From assembly GCF_030518795.1 (NCBI RefSeq), contig NZ_CP130427.1, forward strand, positions 5,704,001 through 5,768,000: 64,000 nt of DNA, written 5' to 3'. Position 1 is the stretch's first letter. The number at the start of each line of letters is the position of its first letter. The translations under genes and the position numbers were made by a program. The notes beneath the pieces were generated by a model. That model ran no database searches and was not told where the DNA came from. It saw only the letters and a list, made by a program, of their open reading frames with translations. This document shows positions 38,266 through 46,264 of this stretch, in pieces. Origin of the DNA: Micromonospora sp. NBRC 110009 (GTDB taxonomy: Bacteria > Actinomycetota > Actinomycetes > Mycobacteriales > Micromonosporaceae).

Positions 38266-39156
38266 GTGACCCGGCCGGAGGAGCCCACCGAGGCGTTGAC
38301 CACCCGGCCGCTGCCCGTCGACCCGGGGGCGACCGTCGACCTCGACCGCACCCTGCCGGTCGGCGGCGCCGAGCCCACCGTGCCCCTCGCCGCCACCGAT
38401 GCCACGGTGCACCTCGCCGCCACCGACGCCACCGTCCACCTCGGCGCACCGGAGCGGACCGCGCACCTCGGCGGGCCGACCGCCGCCGAGCCGGCCGTCC
38501 ACTTCGCCGCGACGGCCGACCCGCGGCCCACCACGGCCGGCCCCACCCTGGCCGCGACCGCTCCGGCCACCGCTGGGACCGGTGGCGCGACCGGCGCGTA
38601 CCCCCGGACCACGGGGGAGGCGCGGGCGGCGACCGGCGCCGCGCAGCCGGCACCCGGCGGCGAAGTGCGCTTCGGGCCCGGCGTGCCGGTCACGCCGCCG
38701 GCCGCCCCCGCCTGGCCGACCGTGGCCGGGGCGCGCCGGCCACGGCCGCTGTGGCGCCGGGTGGTCTCGGCGCTCTCCACTCTGCTCACGGCCGCCCTCC
38801 TCGTGGTCGTCGGGCTCTACCTGTGGCAGCGGCTCAGCCCGCTGGAGGTCGAGGGCGTCAGCGTGGCCGTGCCGCAGCCGGCCGGCGAGCGCTGCGACGT
38901 CACCGTCGACGTGGTGGCCACCGTGCGGACCAACGGCCGGGGCGGGGTGATCCGGTATCAGTGGCTCCGCTCGGACGCGCCGCCGGGCGCCCTGCTCACC
39001 GAGCGGGTCGGCCGGGGCCAGCGCACCGCCACGCTCACCCTCAAGTGGACGTTCAGCGGCGTCGGCGCCACCACCGGGACCGCCACCGTCAACCTCGTCG
39101 AGCCGTCGCCGGTGCAGGCCGGCACGCAGGTCGCCTACCGCTGCCGGCGGGGCTGA
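38266..39156 (+). CDS. hypothetical single-pass membrane protein with Ig-like C-terminus
   Basis: A 296-aa protein, 54 bp downstream of the kinase. Residues 1-160 are disordered and Ala/Thr/Pro-rich, with a repeated ATDATVHLA unit (about 44-62). A helix follows (LSTLLTAALLVVVGLYLWQR), then ~100 residues of beta-rich extracytoplasmic domain with two Cys (ERCDVTVDVVATVRTNGRGG; YQWLRSD). The thr-rich cytoplasmic tail is a plausible substrate of the adjacent kinase, and its outer domain resembles the kinase's own. No known family recognised. Confidence 0.7.
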   Translation: MTRPEEPTEALTTRPLPVDPGATVDLDRTLPVGGAEPTVPLAATDATVHLAATDATVHLGAPERTAHLGGPTAAEPAVHFAATADPRPTTAGPTLAATAPATAGTGGATGAYPRTTGEARAATGAAQPAPGGEVRFGPGVPVTPPAAPAWPTVAGARRPRPLWRRVVSALSTLLTAALLVVVGLYLWQRLSPLEVEGVSVAVPQPAGERCDVTVDVVATVRTNGRGGVIRYQWLRSDAPPGALLTERVGRGQRTATLTLKWTFSGVGATTGTATVNLVEPSPVQAGTQVAYRCRRG

Positions 39157-39160
39157 CCGC

Positions 39161-39186
39161 GTTTCTCCGCACGGCGCTCCGGGTAG
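39161..39186 (+). promoter_or_regulatory. sigma-B-type promoter of the MscS-like gene
   Basis: GTTT (39161-39164) and GGGTAG (39181-39186) separated by 16 bp match the actinobacterial general-stress sigma-B/F consensus (GTTT-N14-16-GGGTA). It starts just past the previous stop codon and ends 45 bp before the ATG at 39232. Confidence 0.65.
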
Positions 39187-39231
39187 GTCAAAGCGGACTG
39201 ACCTGAACCTGCCTGTGCCAGGAGGCCGTAG

Positions 39232-40155
39232 ATGAGAGACAATTTCGGCAACGCGGTGGGCGACGCGTTTCGCTCGGTGATGCTGTTCCTGCCCAAGGCG
39301 GTCGCGTTCATCGCGATCCTGGTGGTCGGCTGGCTGATCGCCAAGGCCGTGCTCAAGATCGTGGACAAGGTCCTCGAGCGGCTGCACTTCGACCGGGCCG
39401 TCGAGCGCGGCGGCATCAAGACCGCCCTGGCCCGCTCGAGGTACGACGCCAGCGACATCGTCGCCAAGCTCGCCTACTACGCGGTGCTGCTGGTCACCCT
39501 GCAGCTCGCGTTCGGCATCTGGGGCCCGAACCCGATCTCGGACCTGATCTCCGGGGTCGTCGCCTGGCTGCCCCGGGCGTTCGTGGCCATCGTCATCGTG
39601 GTGGTCGCCGCGGCCATCGCGAAGGCGGTCAAGGACATCATCTCCAGCGCCCTCGGCGGCCTCTCCTACGGCCGGATCCTGGCGAACATCGCCTCGGTGT
39701 TCATTCTGGGCCTGGGCATCATCGCCGCGCTCAACCAGATCGGCGTGGCCACCGCGGTGACCACCCCGGTGCTGATCGCCGTCCTCGCCACCGTGGGCGG
39801 CATCCTGGTCGTCGGCGTCGGCGGCGGCCTGGTCCGTCCCATGCAGAACCGGTGGGAGAGCTGGCTGGCCCGCGCGGAGGAGGAGTCGCGGACCATCGCC
39901 ACCCACGCCCGGGCGTACCAGGCCGGCCGGCGGGACGTCGAGTCCCGGCTGAGCGAGCCGACCAGCCCGTACGCCGAGGCCGAGCTGACCCAGCCGGTCG
40001 CCCGGGACGGATCGGTGGTGCCCACCGCGCCGGCGTACGCCGGCTCGGAGCTCACCCAGCCGACCACGCCGCGCCAGCCCACCGCCGAGCAGGCGGCGGA
40101 CAGCGAGGCCACGATGATCCTGCCGACGGCGGACGCGGAGAAGTTCCGCCGCTGA
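39232..40155 (+). CDS. MscS-like conserved TM-helix membrane protein
   Basis: A 307-aa protein with five predicted helices and the MscS-associated conserved helix repeats (FIAILVVGWLIAKAVLKIVD; FVAIVIVVVAAAIAKAVKDI). It lacks the large cytoplasmic beta domain of true MscS and instead ends in a ~90-residue polar tail with two copies of an AELTQP/SELTQP motif. Such proteins are annotated as small-conductance channels, but channel activity is not shown. AGGAGG precedes the ATG. A sigma-B-type promoter suggests osmotic or general stress control. Confidence 0.82.
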   Translation: MRDNFGNAVGDAFRSVMLFLPKAVAFIAILVVGWLIAKAVLKIVDKVLERLHFDRAVERGGIKTALARSRYDASDIVAKLAYYAVLLVTLQLAFGIWGPNPISDLISGVVAWLPRAFVAIVIVVVAAAIAKAVKDIISSALGGLSYGRILANIASVFILGLGIIAALNQIGVATAVTTPVLIAVLATVGGILVVGVGGGLVRPMQNRWESWLARAEEESRTIATHARAYQAGRRDVESRLSEPTSPYAEAELTQPVARDGSVVPTAPAYAGSELTQPTTPRQPTAEQAADSEATMILPTADAEKFRR

Positions 40156-40170
40156 CCGTCCGCGCCACCA

Positions 40171-40202
40171 CCGGGGCGGGACCCGATCGGGTTCCGCCCC
40201 GG
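40171..40202. terminator. strong rho-independent-type terminator
   Basis: CCGGGGCGG (40171-40179) pairs with CCGCCCCGG (40194-40202). The stem continues inward (with one G-U) to a GATC tetraloop, about 14 bp in all, and is followed by TTT on the plus strand. It lies between convergent genes and probably serves the MscS-like gene. Confidence 0.8.
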
Positions 40203-40319
40203 TTTCCGTGCCGAACCAGCATCGACTGAAGCCACGATGTGCCACGTCGGCCCGAGACGCGGGTCAGCAGCGCCCATGACCTCGGAAGCAGCCCGACCAG
40301 ACCACGACGCAGCCGGTTC

Positions 40320-40766
40320 TCAGCCCGGCCGCGCCTCCAAGAGCATCTTCAATCTCGCCAGGTCCTTCCGGTTCGCCCGGCGCATCGCGCCGGCGAGAAC
40401 CGGTGCGGCGATCGTCGCGAAGCCGCTCGGCTCGCCGCGGTTGCGCAAGGTCATCCGGGTACGCTCCGGGCCCTGCGGCGTCCATTCGTAGCTGGTTTCC
40501 ATCGGAAACGGGCCCTCGGCGGTCCGCATGACGAGCCGCTCGTCGGGTACCAGCTCGACGATCTCGTACGTGTAGGCCAGCCGCCGCCCGAGGAAATGCG
40601 CTACGAAGGCGACCCGGGAGCCGACCTGCAACGGCGGGGACGTCTGCCACTCGACGGAGCTGATGTTGACGTACCACGCGGGGGCGTTCGACGGGTCGCC
40701 CGCGTAGGCGGCCACCTCGCCGAGCGGGCGATCGATCACCACTTCGGACCGCACATCCACTGGCAC
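40320..40766 (-). CDS. SRPBCC/polyketide-cyclase-like protein
   Basis: A 148-aa START/Bet v1-fold protein: VDVRSEVVIDRPLGEVAAYA, NAPAWYVNISSVEW, AFVAHFLGRRLAYTYEIVEL, and a C-terminal helix NRKDLARLKMLLEA. Such proteins bind small hydrophobic ligands in a central cavity; no catalytic role can be assigned. The GTG at 40766 follows GAAGGAGG by six bases. It is divergent from the MFS gene. Confidence 0.85.
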   Translation of the reverse strand: MPVDVRSEVVIDRPLGEVAAYAGDPSNAPAWYVNISSVEWQTSPPLQVGSRVAFVAHFLGRRLAYTYEIVELVPDERLVMRTAEGPFPMETSYEWTPQGPERTRMTLRNRGEPSGFATIAAPVLAGAMRRANRKDLARLKMLLEARPG

Positions 40767-40845
40767 GGAAGCCTCCTTCGGTTCGCTCCATCGTCGCAGT
40801 CGGCGCGCGGCGATGTCGCGGGCCGCACGATCGGCCGATGCCGGT

Positions 40846-40876
40846 TAGCATCAGGCGCATGACCTGGCGATGTTGA
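40846..40876 (+). promoter_or_regulatory. putative leaderless promoter and 5-codon leader peptide upstream of the MFS gene
   Basis: TAGCAT (40846-40851) is followed after seven bases by ATG, the spacing of an actinobacterial leaderless start. The frame is ATG ACC TGG CGA TGT TGA (40859-40876), encoding MTWRC. It ends 80 bp before the MFS start, with a small hairpin-forming GGACG/CGTCC pair in between. It could be an attenuation leader or chance. Confidence 0.35.
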
Positions 40877-40956
40877 TCCCGCCCTAGAGGCCGTGGCCGC
40901 GGGCCGCCGCGGACGCCGTACGTCCGGTGTCCGTTTCGTCCCCGTGGGAAGGCCTC

Positions 40957-42279
40957 ATGATCGTCACTCCTGCGCGCGTACCGGCGACCCGCCCGCTGGC
41001 GGCCACGCTCTACGGCTACGCGTTCCTCACCGACTTCGTCCTGCTCTATCCGCTGTACGTGCTGCTGTTCGCCGACACCGGGCTGTCGGTCGGGCAGATC
41101 TCCTCGCTCTTCGTGATCTGGTCGGCCACCGGCATCCTGCTGGAGGTGCCCTCCGGCGCCTGGGCCGACGCGGTGTCCCGGCGGCTGCTGCTCGCCCTGG
41201 CCCCGCTGCTGCCCGCGGTCGCCTTCGCCCTCTGGGTGTTCGTCCCGTCCTACCCGGCGTTCGCCGTCGGCTTCGTGCTCTGGGGGGCGGGCGGGGCGCT
41301 GCGCTCCGGCGCCCTGGAGGCGCTGGTCTTCACCGAGCTCGACCGGCTCGGCGCCGCCGACCGCTACGCCCGCCTCATGGGCCGGGCCCGCACCGCGGAC
41401 GTGGCCGCCGCGGCGGCCTCCGGGGCGCTGGCCGGTCCGGTCTTCGCCCTCGGCGGCTACCCGGCGGTCGGCGTGGCCAGCATCGGGGCCTGCCTGCTCG
41501 CCGCGGCCGTGGCGACCCGGTTCCCGGAGCACCGCGCGGTCCCGGCCGCGGGGCCCACGGCGGGCGCCGGCGGACCCGGGCCGGACGACGGCGACGACGA
41601 ACCGGGCTGGCTGGCCAGCCTGCGCGCCGGCCTGGCCGCGGCCCGCGCCGACCGCACGGTCCGCGCGGCCCTGCTGCTCGTCCCGGCGGTGACCGCCGTC
41701 TGGGGCGGCCTCGACGAGTACACCGGCCTGCTGGCCCGGGACACCGGCGTCTCCGAGGCCACCGTGCCGCTGCTGCTCCTGCTGCTCTGGGGCGGGATGA
41801 CCGTGGGCGGGCTGCTCACCCCGGTGGGGGAGCGGCTGACCACCGGCGGGTACGCCGGGCTGCTGGTGCTCGCCGCGTCGACGCTGGCGGTGGGCGCCCT
41901 GCTCGGCCGCCCGGCGGGGTTCCTGCTGCTCGCGGTGGCGTTCGCCGCGTTCCAGCTCGCCACGGTGCTGGCCGACGCCCGGTTGCAGGCACGGATCACC
42001 GGGACCGCGCGGGCCACGGTCACCTCGGTGGCCGGGATGGCGACCGACCTGACCATCGTCGCGTTCTACGGCGCGTACGGGCTGGTCGCCGGCGCGGCGG
42101 GCAACGCGCTCGCCTTCGCGCTGGCCGCGGTGTCCTACCTGGCGGTGGCGCTCTGGCTGGCCGCGCGGCGTGGGGCCGTCGACGCCCGGCGAGGCGGACC
42201 GCCGCCGGCTGCCGGTGCGGTGGGTGATCCCGGCCGGCCGGCAAATCGGCAGTTACCGGAAAAGAGTTCGCCGTCCTGA
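40957..42279 (+). CDS. MFS transporter
   Basis: A 440-aa twelve-helix major facilitator, probably an exporter. The loop 2-3 motif reads EVPSGAWADAVSRRLLL, a variant of the MFS motif A (GxxaDrxGrr). A ~35-residue acidic, Gly-rich cytoplasmic loop joins the two halves (GPGPDDGDDEPGW). GGGAAGG six bases upstream supports the ATG at 40957. Substrate not predictable. The region before it contains a possible leaderless minigene. Confidence 0.88.
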   Translation: MIVTPARVPATRPLAATLYGYAFLTDFVLLYPLYVLLFADTGLSVGQISSLFVIWSATGILLEVPSGAWADAVSRRLLLALAPLLPAVAFALWVFVPSYPAFAVGFVLWGAGGALRSGALEALVFTELDRLGAADRYARLMGRARTADVAAAAASGALAGPVFALGGYPAVGVASIGACLLAAAVATRFPEHRAVPAAGPTAGAGGPGPDDGDDEPGWLASLRAGLAAARADRTVRAALLLVPAVTAVWGGLDEYTGLLARDTGVSEATVPLLLLLLWGGMTVGGLLTPVGERLTTGGYAGLLVLAASTLAVGALLGRPAGFLLLAVAFAAFQLATVLADARLQARITGTARATVTSVAGMATDLTIVAFYGAYGLVAGAAGNALAFALAAVSYLAVALWLAARRGAVDARRGGPPPAAGAVGDPGRPANRQLPEKSSPS

Positions 42280-42384
42280 CTACGGTAGGTGCGCAAGGCG
42301 GTCAGCGGAACGCGGCCCGGCCCGTGCCACGACGGTCCGCGGCGGTGGGCTGGCCGGGCAGGGCCGACCCCGGAGGCGATACCG

Positions 42385-44247
42385 GTGACGATGGAAGCAG
42401 AGCGCACCCTGCGGGAGGAGGAGCTCACCCGGCTGGGTGAGCTCGCCGCCCAGCTCCGAGTGGACGCGATCCGGAGCAGCACCCGGGCCGGATCGGGGCA
42501 CCCGACGTCCAGCCTGTCCGCCGCCGACCTGCTCGCGGTGCTGATCTCCCGGCACCTGCGCTACGACTGGTCGTACCCGGGCAACCGGGCCAACGACCAC
42601 CTGATCTTCTCCAAGGGCCACGCCTCGCCCCTGCTGTACGCGGTCTTCCGGGCGGTGGGCGCGATCAGCGAGCAGGAACTGATGGACACCTACCGGCAGT
42701 CGGGGTCGCGCCTGCAGGGCCACCCCACCCCGGTCCTGCCCTGGGTGGATGTCGCCACCGGTTCGCTCGGCCAGGGGCTGCCGGTCGGCGTGGGCATCGC
42801 GCTGGCCGGCCAGTACCTCGACCAGCTGCCGTACCACGTCTGGGTGCTCTGCGGCGACAGTGAGATGGCCGAGGGCTCCATCTGGGAGGCCCTGGACAAG
42901 GCCGGACACTACGGCCTGCGCAACCTCACCGCGATCGTCGACGTCAACCGGCTCGGCCAGCGCGGGGCGACCGAGCTGGAGTGGGACCTGGACACCTACC
43001 GGCGCCGGGTCGAGGCGTTCGGCTGCCAGGGGATCGTGGTCGACGGCCACGACCTGGTCGCCGTCGACGAGGCGCTGGGCCGGGCCCGGCAGGCGACGGG
43101 ACCGACCGTGGTGCTCGCCCGGACGGTCAAGGGCAAGGGCGTGCCCGAGATCGAGAACAAGCCGGACTGGCACGGCAAGGCGCTGAAGCCGGACATGGCC
43201 GAGCGGGCCGTCGCCGCGCTGGGCGGCGTCCGCCAGATCCGCGTCACCGCGCCGCCGCCCGAGCCGGTGCCGGCGGCCGGCGCGCCGGCCCCCGCCGAGC
43301 CACCCGCCCTGCCCGAGTACCCCAAGGGGGAGAAGGTGGCCATTCGCAACGCGTACGGCGACGCGCTGCGCGCGCTGGGCGCCCGCCGGGACGTGGTCGC
43401 CCTCGACGGCGAGGTCAGCGACTCCACCCGCGCGGACAAGTTCGGCGAGGCGTACCCGGACCGGTTCTTCGAGATGTTCATCTCCGAGCAGCAACTGGTC
43501 GCCGCCGCGGTCGGGCTCCAGGTGCGCGGCTACCGCCCGTTCGCGGCGACCTTCGCCGCGTTCCTGTCCCGCGCCTACGACTTCATCCGGATGGCCGCCA
43601 TCTCCCAGGCCGACATCGTGCTGGCCGGCTCGCACGCCGGCGTGGAGATCGGCCCGGACGGCCCCTCCCAGATGGGGCTGGAGGACCTCGCCGCCATGCG
43701 CGCCGTGCAGGGCTCCACCGTGCTCTATCCGAGCGACGCCGTCTCCTGCGCTGCCCTCGTCGCCCAGCTCGTCGACCGCGAGGGGGTCAGCTACCTGCGC
43801 ACCACCCGGGGCAAGTACCCGGTGCTCTACGACAGCGGCGACGTCTTCCCCGTCGGCGGCAGCAAGCTGCTCCGCGACGGCGACGACGTCACGCTGATCG
43901 GCGCCGGGGTGACGGTGCACAACTGCCTCGCCGCCGCCGACGAGCTGGCCCGCGAGGGGATCGACAGCCGGGTCATCGACCTCTACTCGGTCAAGCCGGT
44001 CGACCGGCAGCGGCTGCTGGACGCCGTCCGCGCGACCGGCGGGCGGCTGGTGGTGGTCGAGGACCACTATCCGGAAGGGGGACTGGGCTCCGCCGTCCTC
44101 GAATCGCTGGCCGACCTCGCCGAGCCGGTGCGGGTCAGCCACCTCGCGGTACGCGGACTGCCCGGCTCCGCGACGCCGACCCAGCAGATGAACCAGGCGG
44201 GGATCGGGGTGGACGCCATCGTCCGGGCGGCACGCGCCCTGGGGTGA
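42385..44247 (+). CDS. tkt: transketolase (short, animal-type)
   Basis: A 620-aa thiamine-diphosphate transketolase, shorter than the ~700-aa common bacterial form and closer to the animal-type branch, as shown by QGHPTPVLPWVDVATGSLGQ. The ThDP/Mg motif is CGDSEMAEGSIWEALDKAGH (GDS for GDG). The pyrimidine-domain Glu lies in FISEQQLVAAAVGLQVRGYR, and the C-terminal domain begins near GDVFPVGGSK. It would move two-carbon units in the pentose phosphate pathway. GGAGG eight bases upstream favours GTG 42385 over ATG 42391. A TACGGT box at 42281 may be its -10. Confidence 0.9.
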   Translation: MTMEAERTLREEELTRLGELAAQLRVDAIRSSTRAGSGHPTSSLSAADLLAVLISRHLRYDWSYPGNRANDHLIFSKGHASPLLYAVFRAVGAISEQELMDTYRQSGSRLQGHPTPVLPWVDVATGSLGQGLPVGVGIALAGQYLDQLPYHVWVLCGDSEMAEGSIWEALDKAGHYGLRNLTAIVDVNRLGQRGATELEWDLDTYRRRVEAFGCQGIVVDGHDLVAVDEALGRARQATGPTVVLARTVKGKGVPEIENKPDWHGKALKPDMAERAVAALGGVRQIRVTAPPPEPVPAAGAPAPAEPPALPEYPKGEKVAIRNAYGDALRALGARRDVVALDGEVSDSTRADKFGEAYPDRFFEMFISEQQLVAAAVGLQVRGYRPFAATFAAFLSRAYDFIRMAAISQADIVLAGSHAGVEIGPDGPSQMGLEDLAAMRAVQGSTVLYPSDAVSCAALVAQLVDREGVSYLRTTRGKYPVLYDSGDVFPVGGSKLLRDGDDVTLIGAGVTVHNCLAAADELAREGIDSRVIDLYSVKPVDRQRLLDAVRATGGRLVVVEDHYPEGGLGSAVLESLADLAEPVRVSHLAVRGLPGSATPTQQMNQAGIGVDAIVRAARALG

Positions 44248-44258
44248 CGGTCCCCGTC

Positions 44259-44283
44259 GTTTCACCCCCCTCTGCGCGGGTAC
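44259..44283 (+). promoter_or_regulatory. sigma-B-type promoter of DUF2267 gene 1
   Basis: GTTT (44259-44262), 15-bp spacer, GGGTAC (44278-44283): an exact match to the general-stress consensus. It lies 30 bp upstream of the GTG start. Confidence 0.72.
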
Positions 44284-44313
44284 CCGCAGGTCCGGTCCGA
44301 GAGGGGGTCCCAG

Positions 44314-44721
44314 GTGAACCACACGGAGTTCATCCAGTTGGTGGCGGCGAAACCGCAGATGTCACCGGCGCAGGCCGAGCCGATCACCCGTGCCACGCTC
44401 GAGACGCTGGCGGAACGGATCACCGGCGGACAGGCGCGCGACCTCGCGTCGCAGCTTCCCCAGGAACTGAAGGGGTGTCTCAGCTTCGCCGGGGTGAATC
44501 CCGAACCGTTCGGGCTGCCGGAGTTCCTCGAACGGGTGCAGGCCCGGGCGGCGGTGGAGCTCCAGGCGGCGACCGACGGCGCCCGCGCCGTGTTCGACAC
44601 GTTGCGGGAGACGATCAGCGCCAAGGAGTACGGGGACTTCATCGACCAGTTGCCGCAGGACTTCTGGCAGCTGACCGGGCCGTCGGTCAACCGGATGGAA
44701 ACCCGCCGGGTCGGCACCTGA
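44314..44721 (+). CDS. DUF2267 protein 1
   Basis: A 135-aa all-helical protein with the DUF2267 pattern ITRATLETLAERITGGQARD, LASQLPQELKG, FGLPEFLERVQARA and DQLPQDFWQL. Function unknown; the family is often found with stress or DNA-related genes. The GTG follows GAGAGGGGG. A perfect sigma-B-type promoter precedes it. A second DUF2267 gene lies on the other side of the convergent DNA ligase gene, under the same promoter type. Confidence 0.87.
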   Translation: MNHTEFIQLVAAKPQMSPAQAEPITRATLETLAERITGGQARDLASQLPQELKGCLSFAGVNPEPFGLPEFLERVQARAAVELQAATDGARAVFDTLRETISAKEYGDFIDQLPQDFWQLTGPSVNRMETRRVGT

Positions 44722-44738
44722 TCGGGGGACCGGCGGGA

Positions 44739-45704
44739 TCACCGCCGCAACCGGATCTCGGCCGGTTCGCGGTCGCTGCGCAGCCCCTTCCAGGAGGGGT
44801 GCCGGAGCCGCTGGTCCGGGGTCCAGGACCGAAAGGTGACGTCCCCGACCAGGACCGGGTCCACCCAGACGGCGTGCCGCGCGTGCTCGCGCGGAACCGG
44901 GGCGTCGAACGGCGGGTCCCGTCGGGTCAGCGGCTCCAGCCGGCGCTGGAGGTCGCGCAGCACGGTCTGGGTGAAGCCGGTGCCGACGTGCCCGACATAG
45001 ACCAGCCGGTCGTCCGGGTCGTACATGCCCAGCAGCAGGGAGCCGATGGTGCCGGAGCGCCGGCCGGCGCCCGGTTTCCAGCCGCCCACGACGACCTCCA
45101 CGGTGTCGTTGAGCGGCACCTTGACCCAGGCGGACGCGCGGCGGCCGGGCTCGTACGTCGAGCGGAGTTGCTTGGCGACCACCCCTTCGAGGCCGAGCTC
45201 CGCCGCCGCCGTGGCCAGATCCCGGCCGGCGTCGCCGGTCCAGTAGGGCGGGGTGTCGACGCCGTCGCCGCTGAGCTCCAGCTCCTGCAACGCGCTGCGG
45301 CGTTCGGTGTACGGCAGGGACGTGGTGTCCCGCCCGTCCAGGTACAGCAGATCGAACAGGTAGATCCGTACCGGAGTGGCGCTGACCAGCGCGGCGGCCG
45401 GCGCCCGGACGTGCATCCGGCGCTGCAGCGCCGAGAAGCTGGGCCGGCCCGCGCCGTCGAGCGCCACGATCTCCCCGTCGAGCACCGCCCGCCGCCCGGC
45501 CAGCAGCGTCGCCAGCTCGCCCAGCTCCGGGTAGGCCCGGGTGACGTCCCGGTCGTTTCGGCTGAGCAGCCGGAGCCCCTTGTCGACGTAGGCGATCGCC
45601 CGGACGCCGTCCCACTTGAACTCGTAGCCCCAGCCGGGCCCGGTCGGCAGGGCGCCGCTGGAGGCGAGCATCGGCGGCACGAGCGTCGGCATCCTGGCAG
45701 CCAC
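44739..45704 (-). CDS. ATP-dependent DNA ligase (LigD ligase-domain type, stand-alone)
   Basis: A 321-aa ligase. Motif I is YEFKWDGVRA with the adenylated Lys30; LDGEIVAL is motif III; EGVVAKQLRSTYEPGRRASA and WVKVPL are motifs IV-V; an OB-fold C-terminal domain follows (VVVGGWKPGAGRRSGTIGSL). It equals the ligase domain of LigD without polymerase or nuclease domains, as in several actinomycete NHEJ or repair ligases. GTG 45704 has AGGA seven bases upstream; ATG 45692 is the alternative. No Ku gene is in the window. Confidence 0.88.
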   Translation of the reverse strand: MAARMPTLVPPMLASSGALPTGPGWGYEFKWDGVRAIAYVDKGLRLLSRNDRDVTRAYPELGELATLLAGRRAVLDGEIVALDGAGRPSFSALQRRMHVRAPAAALVSATPVRIYLFDLLYLDGRDTTSLPYTERRSALQELELSGDGVDTPPYWTGDAGRDLATAAAELGLEGVVAKQLRSTYEPGRRASAWVKVPLNDTVEVVVGGWKPGAGRRSGTIGSLLLGMYDPDDRLVYVGHVGTGFTQTVLRDLQRRLEPLTRRDPPFDAPVPREHARHAVWVDPVLVGDVTFRSWTPDQRLRHPSWKGLRSDREPAEIRLRR

Positions 45705-45779
45705 GTCTCGATCCTGGCCGACCTCGCCCGGGGGTGACGCCGTTTCCGGCCTTCTGCCCGGACGGCCGCGCAGGCCACC

Positions 45780-45804
45780 GTTTGTGGCGGTCACCGCTGG
45801 GTAG
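45780..45804 (+). promoter_or_regulatory. sigma-B-type promoter of DUF2267 gene 2
   Basis: GTTT (45780-45783), 15-bp spacer, GGGTAG (45799-45804), 35 bp upstream of the ATG at 45840. Same spacing as the promoter at 44259. Confidence 0.68.
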
Positions 45805-45839
45805 CCACGGACGCTGTCTCCCGGACGGGAAGGTGGGAC

Positions 45840-46229
45840 ATGGCGGAGCTGGAGTTCTTCGAGAAGGTGGCCGCACGGGCGGGGGTGCCGGCGGCGACCG
45901 CCCGATCCCTGACCGAGGCCACCCTGCGGACGCTCGCCGAACGGATCAGCGGCGGCGAGGCCGCGGACCTGGCCGACCACGTGGCGCACGAGCTGCGCCC
46001 GCTGCTGGCCCGGGCCCGCCCGGAGGAGCCGCAGGTGTTCGGGTACGACGAGTTCCTGCGGCGGGTGGTGGAGCGGGCCGGGACGACGCCGGACGTCGCC
46101 GAGCGGGGCGCACGGGCCGTGCTGCAGACCTTGCACCGGGTGGTGGGGCACCAGGAGTTCGAGCACGCGTTGGCGCAGCTGCCGAAGGAGATCGGGGCCC
46201 TGGCCCAGCCGGTGCCCCGCGCGCCCTGA
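45840..46229 (+). CDS. DUF2267 protein 2
   Basis: A 129-aa paralogue of the protein at 44314. It shares LTEATLRTLAERISGGEAAD, a FGYDEFLRRVVERAG helix and a C-terminal ALAQLPKEIGAL. GGGAAGG precedes the ATG. It is divergent from the DNA ligase gene and carries its own sigma-B-type promoter, so the two DUF2267 proteins are probably made together under stress. Confidence 0.87.
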   Translation: MAELEFFEKVAARAGVPAATARSLTEATLRTLAERISGGEAADLADHVAHELRPLLARARPEEPQVFGYDEFLRRVVERAGTTPDVAERGARAVLQTLHRVVGHQEFEHALAQLPKEIGALAQPVPRAP

Positions 46230-46252
46230 CCGGTGGGGGATCGGCCGGCCAT

Positions 46253-46258
46253 TAGGCT
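46253..46258 (+). promoter_or_regulatory. -10 box of a leaderless transcript
   Basis: TAGGCT followed by six bases and then the ATG at 46265. This spacing puts transcription start on or next to the A of the start codon. The same hexamer precedes the SGNH gene on the minus strand (62295-62300). Confidence 0.6.
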
Positions 46259-46264
46259 GGGTCG

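Noticed and set aside
36253-40245. A 1330-codon open frame on the minus strand across the kinase region
   Set aside because: It lies antisense to four well-supported genes, has no ribosome site or recognisable domain, and is rich in Gly/Arg/Ala as expected of the complementary frame in very GC-rich DNA.
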